From G963668185 sp965237445 (GTDB lineage Bacteria > Chloroflexota > Dehalococcoidia > Lucifugimonadales > G963668185): a DNA stretch of 64,000 bases. Made by a program: the position numbers and the translations under genes. The notes beneath the pieces were generated by a model. That model saw only the letters and a list, made by a program, of their open reading frames with translations, made no database searches and was not told the origin of the DNA. The first letter of the stretch is position 1. Each line of letters begins with the position of its first letter. This document shows, piece by piece, positions 9,301 to 18,000 of the stretch. The stretch lies in NCBI GenBank assembly GCA_965237445.1, contig OZ250142.1, forward strand, positions 1,612,001 through 1,676,000, read 5' to 3'.

Positions 9301-10551
9301 GTGCCTGTAGACAGCGCGGACGTAGTCATAATCGGAGGAGGGGTGAGCGGCCTTTCGTCCGCCTTCTGGCTTGCACGTGAAGGCGTAGACGTAGTGGTGG
9401 TTGAGCGCGGGGTTGTGGGCTGGGAGGCGTCGGGCCGCAATGGTGGCATGATCGGCCATCGCGGAACTCCCGCATCCGATGGGCTGGGGCGTGCAAGCCA
9501 TGAACTCTGGCCAGACATGGATGCTTATCTTGGCTACCCAACCGAGTTCACTCCAGGGCGCATCGACGCGGCGTTAAGCGGGCATGAAATGGAAATTCTG
9601 CTGGAACGCAAGACGCTTCTTGAGGAAATGGGCATCCGCCTGGATGTGATCGACGCCGCCACCATCCGCGACCTGATTCCGGCCGCTTCGGAGAGGATTG
9701 TTGGTGGGTTGATCACAATGGACGGAGGCCATGCTAACCCACAGCGCACGGTGCAAGCGTATGCGTGGGCGCTACAGGACCGCGGAGGCCGCATCTACCA
9801 GCACACCGCGGTTTCCGGTTTCCGTACTCGGGGCAGTAGAGTCGAGTCGGTGATCACTAGTCGGGGCGAGTTTGACGCAGGGCTGGTCATCTGCGCCGCC
9901 GGCCCTCAGATACCGGCTCTCTGCGAAACAGTGGGCGCGTATGTGCCGCTCGCACAGGGACGCGTGGAGATCTGCGTTACCGCTCCGATCCCGCCTGCAT
10001 GGCCCGGCGCGCTGGCCGGAAATGGACTTTACGGGCGTCAGACCCGGCGCGGGAACCTTGCATATGGTGGCGGGCCACACGAGTGGATCGAAGTCGATAT
10101 GGATAGTCCGGACAAGCCGAACACGCCTGTGGTGCGCAACATAAGCCGCCGCATAGCCGAACTCTTTCCGGGGGCACGAGACGTTCCTGTTATCAGGAGT
10201 TGGGCTGGCGTCGTTGAGTTGCCGCGCGATCATCTGCCAATCATCGATTCTTTGGAGGACCCGGAGAACCTGATTGTTGTGTCGGGTGCCGGCGCAGGGT
10301 TCGGAAGGTCGCCCGGGACAGGTAAAGCGGTAGCGGAGCTTGCGATGCACGGCGAGTCTTCAATCCCGATAGAGGACCTGGGACTGGGCCGTTTCGGAGA
10401 AATCTCCAGGGACTGGCGCCGGGAGATGGGATGGATGCCTGGCAGGGAGTACGTTGCCGACTATGGGTATCATCCCTCATCTGGGCACTGGTCATCGACT
10501 GAAGGGAGGGTCTCTCCAGGTTCCCTTCCCATGAATGCGGAGGAGGGTTAG
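9301..10551 (+). CDS. FAD-dependent amine/amino-acid oxidoreductase, DadA/SoxB-like (paralogue 1)
   Basis: DAO-fold flavoenzyme of 416 residues. It has an N-terminal dinucleotide site VVIIGGGVSGLSSAFWLA, the family signature EASGRNGGMIGH, a mid-protein block GHANPQRTVQAYAWAL, and a second half with GNGLYGRQTRRGNLAYGGG. These blocks recur in the genes at 16596, 18001 and 30454, so the five form one paralogous family. I start it at GTG 9301, which has TAAGGAG about ten bases upstream; the frame is open further 5' but without a ribosome site and into the divergent promoter. Expected chemistry is oxidation of a C-N bond of an amino or N-methyl amino acid with transfer to an electron acceptor. The substrate is unknown. 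The C-terminus runs about 30 residues beyond the other paralogues. Confidence 0.82.
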   Translation: MPVDSADVVIIGGGVSGLSSAFWLAREGVDVVVVERGVVGWEASGRNGGMIGHRGTPASDGLGRASHELWPDMDAYLGYPTEFTPGRIDAALSGHEMEILLERKTLLEEMGIRLDVIDAATIRDLIPAASERIVGGLITMDGGHANPQRTVQAYAWALQDRGGRIYQHTAVSGFRTRGSRVESVITSRGEFDAGLVICAAGPQIPALCETVGAYVPLAQGRVEICVTAPIPPAWPGALAGNGLYGRQTRRGNLAYGGGPHEWIEVDMDSPDKPNTPVVRNISRRIAELFPGARDVPVIRSWAGVVELPRDHLPIIDSLEDPENLIVVSGAGAGFGRSPGTGKAVAELAMHGESSIPIEDLGLGRFGEISRDWRREMGWMPGREYVADYGYHPSSGHWSSTEGRVSPGSLPMNAEEG

Positions 10552-10614
10552 GATGAGATTGGGTGGAGCGAGTCGCTCTGCAGATAGTCATCCGAGAAGT
10601 GGAAAGGATTCGCA

Positions 10615-11592
10615 ATGGTCGGCAATCGGGTTGAAAACGTAATCATCATTGGCTCAGGAGCCGCGGGACACACCGCCGCCCTCTACACGGCCCGGGCTAA
10701 TCTGGAGCCGCTCGTCATTGAAGGAATACAACCGGGCGGGCAGCTTACGATAACTACGGACGTCGAGAACTATCCGGGGTTTCAAGACGGGATCATGGGC
10801 CCGGAGATGATGGTCATCTTCAAGCAGCAGGCAGAACGCTTCGGCACTCGCTACGAACTGGGCGAAGTCACCTCCGTAGACTTTTCGGTCCGTCCTTTTG
10901 AGGTAACTATCGATCAGACCGACGTGCGCTACGCTCAGTCTGTGATCGTGGCTACTGGAGCCACGGCCAAGCTGCTGGGGCTTCCCTCAGAAGATGCGCT
11001 CATGGGCTACGGTGTGTCGGCTTGCGCGACTTGTGACGGCTTCTTCTTCCGAGAAAAGGAGCTGGTGGTGGTTGGCGGCGGCGACACTGCCATGGAAGAG
11101 TCCACGTTCCTCACTAAGTTTGCCTCCAAAGTGAACATTGTCCACCGGCGCCACGAGCTAAGAGCGTCGAAGATCATGCAGCAGAGGGCGTTCGACAATC
11201 CGAAGATTGAATTCGTCTGGGACACTGTCGTTGAAGACATCCTAGGGGTGGAACAGGGTGAGGTAACAGGCGTACGTCTGCGAGACATGAAGTCTGGTGA
11301 TGTGCGCGTTATGCCGATAGATGGGGTGTTCCTAGCTATCGGACACAAGCCTAACACTGAAGTCTTCCAGGGCATCCTGGACATGAACGACCAAGGGTAC
11401 ATCCTGACGCACGATGGGACTAAGACGAAGATCCCGGGAGTGTTCGCCGCAGGGGACGCCCAGGACTGGATATACAGGCAGGCTGTAACCGCAGCGGGAA
11501 CAGGCTGCATGGCCGCTATAGACGCCGAACGTTGGCTGTCGGAGCAGGAAGCGTCGGAACCGCGTCCAGCCGAAGCGATGTCTTCAGTCTAG
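10615..11592 (+). CDS. trxB: Thioredoxin-disulfide reductase
   Basis: NADPH-dependent reduction of thioredoxin. The 325 residues have an FAD site IIGSGAAGHTAALYTARA, the redox pair CATC (C137 and C140) followed by DG, the NADPH site VVVGGGDTAMEE with VHRRHELRAS, and the C-terminal GVFAAGDAQDWIYRQA. AAAGGA precedes the ATG by six bases. It lies 63 nt after the DadA-like gene on the same strand and may be co-transcribed. Some close homologues in anaerobic or deep-branching bacteria use ferredoxin or other donors; the HRRHxxR motif here supports NADPH. Confidence 0.93.
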   Translation: MVGNRVENVIIIGSGAAGHTAALYTARANLEPLVIEGIQPGGQLTITTDVENYPGFQDGIMGPEMMVIFKQQAERFGTRYELGEVTSVDFSVRPFEVTIDQTDVRYAQSVIVATGATAKLLGLPSEDALMGYGVSACATCDGFFFREKELVVVGGGDTAMEESTFLTKFASKVNIVHRRHELRASKIMQQRAFDNPKIEFVWDTVVEDILGVEQGEVTGVRLRDMKSGDVRVMPIDGVFLAIGHKPNTEVFQGILDMNDQGYILTHDGTKTKIPGVFAAGDAQDWIYRQAVTAAGTGCMAAIDAERWLSEQEASEPRPAEAMSSV

Positions 11593-11764
11593 AGAAGCCT
11601 ACACAGCACCCCAGGACTGGGCTGGCCCAACTTGGCGATTCACCCACAGATCGCTGAGTGTCGGCGGCAACTCAATGCGGTCGCTAAGCGGAAGCAGGTG
11701 ATTGCTTAAGCGTACGGCCTCGATGACTCTTGAGCTACGGAAGCGTCCGTGACCCTGTGTACGA

Positions 11765-13120
11765 CTACAGCGTTGGCAGGCTTTCGGACTGCCTCAGGCG
11801 ACGCAGGGCCTGCCGTTCGAGTTGTCTTACCCGCTCCCTGGTAACGCCCAGTTCCACGCCAACCTCTTCCAGCGTGCGCGGCCTGTCGTCGTAGAACCCG
11901 AACCGGAGCAGCAACAGCAACCGCAGCCGCGCGGGCAGTTCCTCCAGGGCCTGAAGCACGTCTTCCCGCGTCAGCAGCCGGACTGCGATCTCGTCCGGTG
12001 TCCAGGACACGTTGTCCGGAATGAAGTCTTCGAGGGTCGAGTTGTCATCGCCGACTGGCGACTCGAGGGAGATAGTGCGCTGCCTCTGACTGCGTAGCTG
12101 CAGGACGGTGTCAACGTCCCATTCCAGTTCATCGGCAATTTCCTGGGGCGTAGGTTCCCGGTCAAGCCCCAGCAGCAGTTCCCGTTCCGTCTTGTTGAGC
12201 TTGTTTAGGCGTTCGACCACGTGTACGGGCAGTCTAATCGTGCGTCCCTGATCTGCGAGCGCGCGGGAGACGGCCTGCCGTATCCACCATGTGGCATACG
12301 TGCTGAATTTGTAACCTCGGTGAGGGTCGAATTTCTCCACGGCGCGCATCAGGCCGAGATTGCCCTCCTGGACCAAGTCGAGTAGAGGTAAGCCTCGGTT
12401 GAGGAACTTCCTGGCTACGCTGACTACTAGGCGGAGGTTGGACTGCGTTAGCTTGTCAGAGGCCGCACTACCCTCGCGACAGATGTGGTCCCAGTGCGCC
12501 TCGATGTCAATCTTGTGAGCTTCCGCCGAGTGCCGCGCGGCCGTCTTCATTTCGCCATCAAACGCGTCAAGTTCTTCCGTCACAGTCTTGGGGAGCAGCG
12601 ACGCCACCTTCGCCAGCGAGTCGACGGCAACGGACACTTCCTTTCCCTCACTGCCGGTCCGCTCGGAGATGGCCTCTGCAATCTCCTGTGGCATTGGCCC
12701 ATTCAGGACGTCCTGAACAGTCGGAAGCCACAGGAGGTCCGTCAGCCCCACACCGTCCACGTGCTCGTGAAGCGAATCGGCCAAAGCCGTGAGAGTGTCC
12801 CGCCGGCTTCCTACGTCGCTCCATATCGCCTCGACAAGTTCTTCAGTTGACGGCTGTCTCTCGTGTTCGCCGAGAAACTCTTTTCGCAGCTCCTTGAGCC
12901 GGACCCATTTCTCGACTGCGAGACCTAGCTCCACCTCTTGTCCGGCGGTGAGCAGTGGGTGGCGGCCTATGGACCTGAAGTACTCGCGAACGGTGTCGCC
13001 GCTGTCATCTTCTGGAGCCACGTTGGCGCTGACGCGAGCACGCCGCCTGGGCCTGCGGCCAATAGCCCCATCCCCGTCAGCCAGGAGGCTTTCTTTCTCG
13101 GTGTGATCTCTTGTCGTCAT
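11765..13120 (-). CDS. sigA: RNA polymerase sigma-70 family factor, primary (RpoD/SigA) type
   Basis: A 451-residue sigma factor. Region 1.2 is DTVREYFRSIGRHPLLT (about 42-58). A poorly conserved linker of about 120 residues follows. Region 2 has LRLVVSVARKFLNRGLPLLDLVQEGN and KFSTYATWWIRQAV (core binding, -10 recognition and melting). Region 3 has RLPVHVVERLNKL and TPQEIADEL. Region 4 ends with TLEEVGVELGVTRERVRQLERQALRRLR for -35 recognition. There is no long acidic region 1.1, and the N-terminus is a short basic stretch (RRPRRRARV). All regions of a group 1/2 factor are present; whether it is the essential housekeeping factor or a close paralogue cannot be decided here. Confidence 0.88.
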   Translation of the reverse strand: MTTRDHTEKESLLADGDGAIGRRPRRRARVSANVAPEDDSGDTVREYFRSIGRHPLLTAGQEVELGLAVEKWVRLKELRKEFLGEHERQPSTEELVEAIWSDVGSRRDTLTALADSLHEHVDGVGLTDLLWLPTVQDVLNGPMPQEIAEAISERTGSEGKEVSVAVDSLAKVASLLPKTVTEELDAFDGEMKTAARHSAEAHKIDIEAHWDHICREGSAASDKLTQSNLRLVVSVARKFLNRGLPLLDLVQEGNLGLMRAVEKFDPHRGYKFSTYATWWIRQAVSRALADQGRTIRLPVHVVERLNKLNKTERELLLGLDREPTPQEIADELEWDVDTVLQLRSQRQRTISLESPVGDDNSTLEDFIPDNVSWTPDEIAVRLLTREDVLQALEELPARLRLLLLLRFGFYDDRPRTLEEVGVELGVTRERVRQLERQALRRLRQSESLPTL

Positions 13121-13208
13121 TTTGGCAATCGGCCTGAGGTGAATCTCGTTTGGTTTCTATCTGGTGTCAAGTTAGGAAGAACTGCTGTTCATAGACTCCT
13201 ATTGGAAT

Positions 13209-13227
13209 GATACCGCTTTTCGGTATC
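13209..13227. promoter_or_regulatory. Inverted repeat between sigma factor and LLM oxidoreductase genes
   Basis: Perfect 7-bp inverted repeat GATACCG-ctttt-CGGTATC, 89 nt upstream of the sigma gene and 79 nt upstream of the divergent flavin oxidoreductase gene. It could be an operator or an RNA hairpin in the sigma leader. A TTGACA (minus strand, 13165-13170) lies between it and the sigma start, though no convincing -10 follows. Confidence 0.4.
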
Positions 13228-13305
13228 GACTAGTAAGTGTGCTGGGCCATTGCAGCGAGTGTATTATTGGGGCATTAATCACCTGCCACTTGCGAGGATA
13301 CGATC

Positions 13306-14367
13306 ATGGAAATTGGAGTAGGGCTGGACGGGACTCTTGGCCTGACGTTCGAGGATGAATCTGAGCTCAGCCGGGAGGCGGCACGGCTCGGGTACGAGAG
13401 CGTGTGGACGCCTGAAGGGCCGGGATACGATGCGTTCCAGGTCTGTCTGAACCGTTGGGCCGCGTCCCGCGACGAATCGCCCGCCGGCCTAGGGACCGGT
13501 ATATCGGTTTCGCCCGTGGCGCTCAGGACGCCTCTCAGCCTGGCAATGAGCGGCGGCACATTGAGCGCACTGACCGGCGGCAAGTTCACACTGGGAATCG
13601 GTTCCGGCGGCCTTCACCGCAGGTCCGGCCGCAGACCGTTCGGACTGCCCGACGTGTCCGCGATCGAGGCGATGCGCGAGTACGTTACGACGGTGCGCGC
13701 GCTTGTCCGTGGCGAGACCGTCACCGTCGACGGCACAGTCGCCAAGCTAAGCGGGATCAGGCTCGGCATACAGCCGCCGCCAAACACGCCGGTTTTCCTG
13801 GGGGCGCTCGGCCCGAGGATGCTACAGCTAGCGGGCGAGTCGGCCGATGGCGCGGCGCTGAACTGGTGCTCTGCCGAGCGGGTGGCCTGGAGCCGGGAGC
13901 AGGTGAGCGCGGCGGCGGAGGCCGCGGGACGCGATCCGTCTGAGGTCAAGCTGGCCGAGTACATCCGCGTGTGCGTCGACGAGGACGAAGACGCCGCCCG
14001 GCTTGCCGTGGCGAAGGCCACGCTCGGCTACGCGATGGGACCGCGCGGCGACACGGCGCGGGGCCGCAGGTTCGCCTACCGGGGCCACTTCGAGCGCATG
14101 GGATTCGCGGACGATCTGGCCGAGCTGGACCGGATGCGCGATGCCGGCGCCTCTCGCGACGAGCTTGCCGGGGCAGCTCCCGCGGAGATGCTTCTTACTG
14201 TGGCTTACTTCGGCAAGGCAGACGGAGCTCCACAGGCGCTGGCGAGACTCTCGCGGGGGTTGGACACCGCCATGGTGCGGGTTGTAGTCGCACGGCCGGG
14301 CCCTGAGAGCGTACTGACCACGATGCGAGCCTGCCGTCCCGAGCTGATCAGGCAGGCGGCGGGCTGA
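13306..14367 (+). CDS. LLM-class flavin-dependent oxidoreductase
   Basis: Bacterial luciferase-like TIM-barrel oxidoreductase (353 residues) using FMN or coenzyme F420. Visible family features are the opening strand VGLDGTLGLTF, ARLGYESVWTPEG, GTGISVSPVALRTPLSLAM, FTLGIGSGG (cofactor phosphate region, about 95-103), and PPPNTPVFLGALGPRMLQLAGESADGAAL. The family includes methylene-tetrahydromethanopterin reductases and Baeyer-Villiger or desulfurising monooxygenases; the substrate cannot be assigned. A distant relative lies at 37587. It is followed 11 nt later by the convergent MetF-like gene. GC content looks higher than in the neighbouring sigma gene. Confidence 0.82.
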   Translation: MEIGVGLDGTLGLTFEDESELSREAARLGYESVWTPEGPGYDAFQVCLNRWAASRDESPAGLGTGISVSPVALRTPLSLAMSGGTLSALTGGKFTLGIGSGGLHRRSGRRPFGLPDVSAIEAMREYVTTVRALVRGETVTVDGTVAKLSGIRLGIQPPPNTPVFLGALGPRMLQLAGESADGAALNWCSAERVAWSREQVSAAAEAAGRDPSEVKLAEYIRVCVDEDEDAARLAVAKATLGYAMGPRGDTARGRRFAYRGHFERMGFADDLAELDRMRDAGASRDELAGAAPAEMLLTVAYFGKADGAPQALARLSRGLDTAMVRVVVARPGPESVLTTMRACRPELIRQAAG

Positions 14368-14378
14368 CCTGGCCGGCT

Positions 14379-15248
14379 CTACAGGCCGGCAGCGTCCATG
14401 ACCGCGGGTATGCGGTGCTCCCAGCCGATCGCCATGACGTGAACACCCTTGCACATGGGGGCGACTTCCCGGACTAACTTCCCGGTCATCGCGATGCTGG
14501 TTGCCACGCGGTTCTCCGCGCCGTCGAGTTCGTCGATCATGGCGTCGGGCACGATTACTCCCGGGATGCGGTCGGTCATGTAGCGAGCTTGCCTGGCCGA
14601 CTTGAGCATGATGATGCCGGCCAGGACCGGGACGCCGAAGCCCTCCACAGTCTTCATGAACTCCGCGAACCCGTCCGGTTCGTATACGGCATTGGTCTGG
14701 AAGAACTGGGCGCCCGACGCGATCTTCTGCTCCATCCGGGCGATCTCTTTGCCGAGGTCTGGCACGGCGACGTTCACTACGGCGCCGCGGTAGAAGCTGG
14801 GACTGCCTGACAGCTTGTTGCCGGATATGTCCTTGCCGGACTCGAGGCTCTTCGCGGCCTCCAGCAACGCTTCGGCGCCCAGGTCGAACACCGGCTTGGC
14901 GTCCGGGTGATCGCCGCCGGAGGGCGGGTCGCCGGTCATGCAGACGAGATTGGCGACGCCGAGGGCGTGAGCGGCGAGCATATCGCCCTGCACGGCCAGC
15001 CGGTTCCGGTCACGGCCTGCGATCTGCAGCGTCGACTCTATGCCGCGGTCGCCGAGCAGATGCGCGGCGGCGACTGGCGCCATTGCCATTCGGGAAGCGG
15101 CTGAGTCCGTGAGGTTGAATGCGGTGACCCCGTCTCTCAGGTTCTCGGCGGCTTCCAGCAGGTTGCTGAGGTCGGTGCCCTTGGGAGGGTTCAGCTCGGC
15201 CGTCAGGGTGAAGTCGTTGGCGGCCAGCGCGTCCGATAGCTTGCTCAT
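14379..15248 (-). CDS. metF: Methylenetetrahydrofolate reductase (MetF family)
   Basis: Flavin TIM-barrel enzyme converting 5,10-methylene- to 5-methyl-tetrahydrofolate, or the reverse. The 289 residues begin FTLTAELNPPKGTD, carry LVCMTGDPP (family strand with the folate-contacting region), GAQFFQTNAVYEPDG and a late GVHVMAIGWEHRIP. I start it at ATG 15248, preceded by AAGGA; the longer open frame to 15413 would run into the neighbouring gene. It is 55 nt downstream of a methyltransferase-like gene and likely forms an operon with it. The next genes upstream are DadA/HcnB-like amine dehydrogenases, which suggests handling of methyl groups released from N-methyl compounds; this is inference. 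Confidence 0.82.
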   Translation of the reverse strand: MSKLSDALAANDFTLTAELNPPKGTDLSNLLEAAENLRDGVTAFNLTDSAASRMAMAPVAAAHLLGDRGIESTLQIAGRDRNRLAVQGDMLAAHALGVANLVCMTGDPPSGGDHPDAKPVFDLGAEALLEAAKSLESGKDISGNKLSGSPSFYRGAVVNVAVPDLGKEIARMEQKIASGAQFFQTNAVYEPDGFAEFMKTVEGFGVPVLAGIIMLKSARQARYMTDRIPGVIVPDAMIDELDGAENRVATSIAMTGKLVREVAPMCKGVHVMAIGWEHRIPAVMDAAGL

Positions 15249-15303
15249 GTGGGCGTCCTTAAGTCGATTGGCGGTTTGCGGTGCAGGAGGACGGGATCTG
15301 GGG

Positions 15304-16473
15304 CTAGTCTTCGCGGCGGGAGACCACGAACGACTCGTCTGTGAACCAGAGGCCGTGGTTCTTCTCCAGCACGCTGCCCGTAGCCTCCAGGTATTTCTCG
15401 TCGCTGAGAGCATCCATGATGCGCTCGTCCTCGATCTGGGCCACGTACGTTACAGCGTTCCAGGCGGCGAGCAGGGTGGAGGTGCCAATGCTGCTCGAGC
15501 CCTCGTCCGGCCGGTACTGGAGGTGGTACTTGAACTCGGCGTCGGCGTCGGCCTCAGAGATGTAGTCAAGGTCAGTGCGAGTAGCCTGAAGCCTTGACTG
15601 AAGCTCCTCCAGCAGCTGGTGCCGGTTGGTCTGGAACGGGTCTTCATCCGGCCAGATGGACCGGATTATGTCCATGCCGGGGTCCTTGCCCGTGGACTGG
15701 AACACGACCATGCGCCCTCGTCTTGCGAGGCTCCCTGCGAGGGGTGCGAGCACGTTCCTGACCTTCGCCGCGGCGGGCATCCGGGCCCTGTACGGCTGTG
15801 CTGCGATGATGAAGTCGTACTCTCGGCGGCCAGGGCCCTTTGCGGGCAGCACCGGCGCGAGCGGCCATTCGCGGTCTCGCCGGTAGATGATGAGCACCGT
15901 CGGATTGACGTACAGCGGGTTGCCCGTTCTCTTGCTCGGCGTGGTCCGCCAGCTCTCGTGGACGAACGGCTCCAGCGCCCTGATCTGCTTGTCGAAGTCG
16001 TAGGCGGCGTTGCCTTCCAGGGGCGCCTCCAGCCAGTTGATCCTGGCCTGCATCGACTCGGACCTTGGATAGAGGTTTGGGGCCTCCGAGTAGAACATGT
16101 TTGTGAGCACCAGCACCATGTCCGGGTGCTCTGCGAACCGGTCCGCCATCTTCTCGAGGCCGATGCGGACGTCCTCCTCGCTGATCTCCTTGGCTACCAC
16201 CAGTAACGGCACGGTGGGGAAGCGAGCGTGGAGGTGGCGCATCGTGCGGGTAAGGACGGTGGCATCGCCCATGCCGGCGTCGAAAACACGGAGGGCCGGC
16301 TGCCTGGGCTGGATATGGGAGGCCTCCATGGCCAGCCTGTCTGCTATCGCCTGCTTTTCGTTGCAGGTCGTGACGAACAGCAGGTACTTCTCGCGGTTGT
16401 CAAAGAACCGGAACGGCTGGTCCTGCCCTCCGGCTCCAGCCTGCATGTTAGTCCTGCTGACTTCTGTCGCCAT
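15304..16473 (-). CDS. Methyltransferase-like protein of unknown specificity
   Basis: A 389-residue protein that I cannot name. Near residue 60 it has LRVFDAGMGDATVL, which looks like motif I (SAM-binding glycine loop) of class I methyltransferases, followed about 25 residues later by VPLLVVAKEISEED, a plausible motif II strand with its acidic end. A later strand reads YDFIIAAQPYRAR. The C-terminal third is alpha/beta with conserved-looking WPDEDPFQ. There is no signal peptide or membrane segment. Its position immediately upstream of metF suggests a methyl-transfer role, but the acceptor is unknown. Confidence 0.55.
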   Translation of the reverse strand: MATEVSRTNMQAGAGGQDQPFRFFDNREKYLLFVTTCNEKQAIADRLAMEASHIQPRQPALRVFDAGMGDATVLTRTMRHLHARFPTVPLLVVAKEISEEDVRIGLEKMADRFAEHPDMVLVLTNMFYSEAPNLYPRSESMQARINWLEAPLEGNAAYDFDKQIRALEPFVHESWRTTPSKRTGNPLYVNPTVLIIYRRDREWPLAPVLPAKGPGRREYDFIIAAQPYRARMPAAAKVRNVLAPLAGSLARRGRMVVFQSTGKDPGMDIIRSIWPDEDPFQTNRHQLLEELQSRLQATRTDLDYISEADADAEFKYHLQYRPDEGSSSIGTSTLLAAWNAVTYVAQIEDERIMDALSDEKYLEATGSVLEKNHGLWFTDESFVVSRRED

Positions 16474-16595
16474 TCCGCCTCGCCGATGCCGTCATGGGAG
16501 ACTGCCGCGCCCCCGCGAACCGCGGGACACGGCGCAGGCGAGAGTATAGGTTGTTGCCAGCGGGAGCGTCAACGAGTTTCGGCTTGCCGGCCGGG

Positions 16596-17759
16596 TCACG
16601 TATTCAGGAACCCCGGGACCCAGTCCTTCTCCTCGCGCCAGTCCGGGCTTACTTCATTGAACCGGCCGAGCGTCAGTCCGCTCATGTCCACGGTGGTCTC
16701 GCCGTGCATGACCATGTCGCTGATGACCTTGCCGGTTGCCGGCGAAAGACCGAAGCCGTGGGCCGAAGCCGTGGCCACCATGAAGTTCTCAGGGGAGTCC
16801 AGGAAGTCGATGATGGGCATCATGTCCGGCGTCTGCTCGACGACGCACGCCCAGCTTCTGATGAGCGGCACATCGCGCGCACCGGGGAACAGCTCCGCAA
16901 GCCGTCGTGCCAGGTTGCGAACGACCGGGGAGTTTGGCTTCATCGGCGTGCTGTTCTCGACGTCCACCCACTCGTGGGGTCCGCCTCCGTAGGCGAGGTT
17001 GCCCCTGAGCGTCTGGCGGCCGTAGAGCCCGTTTCCGAGCACGGCGCCCTTCCACATCGACTCCACCGGCGCGGTGATGATTATCTCGACGCGGGCCGGA
17101 GACACAGGTACGAAAGCCCCCGCCTGCTCGCAGAGAACGCCGGTCTGAGGGCCGGCAGCGCAAATCACCATGTCCGCCTCGATCTCGCCCTTGTCCGTCT
17201 CCACGGCCACTACCTTTTCGCCTTCCTTCCGGAAGCCCGTCACGGCGGTGTGCTGGTACAGCCTGCCCCCCTGGTCGAGGAAGCCCCAGGCGTACGCCTG
17301 GACGGTGCGTTGCGGGTTGGCGTGGCCGGCGGTCGGCGAGAACATCGCGCCTCTCGCGTCCTCCGCGATCATGGGAACGGCGTCCTTCACGGTGTCAGCG
17401 TCCCACCACTGGAGCGGGAGGTCGAACTCTTCTTCCCACTCGGACTTGGTCCGTTTCATCCGCTCCACGTTTTCCTCATTCATTGCTACGCTGAGCGATC
17501 CTGGTGAGTACTCGGTGGGGTAGCCCAGATCGTCGTCCATCTCCGGCCATAGCCTGAGTGACTCCGCGGCGAGCGGGACGACGGGCGGCTCATAGGCCCT
17601 GTGGCTGATGTCGCCACCGTTACGGCTGGACGCCTCGGCGCCGATGACGCCCTTCTCCACGACTACGGTGTCGACGCCGTTCTTCGCGAGCCACCACGCC
17701 GCGCTAAGGCCGGTGACTCCGGCCCCAATGATTACAACCTCTGCGCTGTCCAACTTCAA
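16596..17759 (-). CDS. FAD-dependent amine/amino-acid oxidoreductase, DadA/SoxB-like (paralogue 2, tandem copy)
   Basis: A 387-residue DAO-fold flavoenzyme with VVIIGAGVTGLSAAWWLAK, EASSRNGGDISHRAY, GHANPQRTVQAYAW and GNGLYGRQTLRGNLAYGG. The start is TTG 17759, preceded by GGAGG seven bases upstream; the tandem copy uses ATG at the equivalent codon. By hand alignment it differs from the gene at 18001 at about 45 of 387 positions, more than half of them within residues 75-145, the part that should line the substrate side. Together with the HcnB-like gene at 19302 it resembles the beta subunits of heteromeric dehydrogenases such as hydrogen cyanide synthase, opine oxidase or D-hydroxyproline dehydrogenase. 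The actual substrate is unknown. Confidence 0.83.
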   Translation of the reverse strand: MKLDSAEVVIIGAGVTGLSAAWWLAKNGVDTVVVEKGVIGAEASSRNGGDISHRAYEPPVVPLAAESLRLWPEMDDDLGYPTEYSPGSLSVAMNEENVERMKRTKSEWEEEFDLPLQWWDADTVKDAVPMIAEDARGAMFSPTAGHANPQRTVQAYAWGFLDQGGRLYQHTAVTGFRKEGEKVVAVETDKGEIEADMVICAAGPQTGVLCEQAGAFVPVSPARVEIIITAPVESMWKGAVLGNGLYGRQTLRGNLAYGGGPHEWVDVENSTPMKPNSPVVRNLARRLAELFPGARDVPLIRSWACVVEQTPDMMPIIDFLDSPENFMVATASAHGFGLSPATGKVISDMVMHGETTVDMSGLTLGRFNEVSPDWREEKDWVPGFLNT

Positions 17760-17894
17760 TGTTGTACCTCCGTGAGAGTGGATGCACCTGTTTGGGTCGT
17801 CCTCACCCTACCCAATCGAGGGAGTGCCTTGCCCGCTCGAAGCGCCCGAGAAGGCCCTTTTTCCACGCGGCGCCCCGTTCACCCTGACCTCAAT

Positions 17895-17915
17895 CCTCTC
17901 CCATCAAGGGAGAGG
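17895..17915. repeat. CCTCTCCC hairpin repeat, copy 1
   Basis: Perfect 8-bp stem CCTCTCCC-atcaa-GGGAGAGG in the 241-nt gap between the two tandem FAD genes. A near-identical stem lies at 19238-19260 at the equivalent position upstream of the other copy. No T-run follows on either strand, so a dispersed palindromic repeat is more likely than an intrinsic terminator. Confidence 0.6.
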
Positions 17916-18000
17916 AGGCTTGTTCGCACCCGTGACACGGATATGCAAGCATCTCCCTTAAGCGAGATGGGTCTCGCAAATCGCTTTCCGCGGGGTCTGG

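Noticed and set aside
13306..14367. Bioluminescence luciferase
   Set aside because: The LLM superfamily is large; no luxAB pairing or aldehyde-supply genes.
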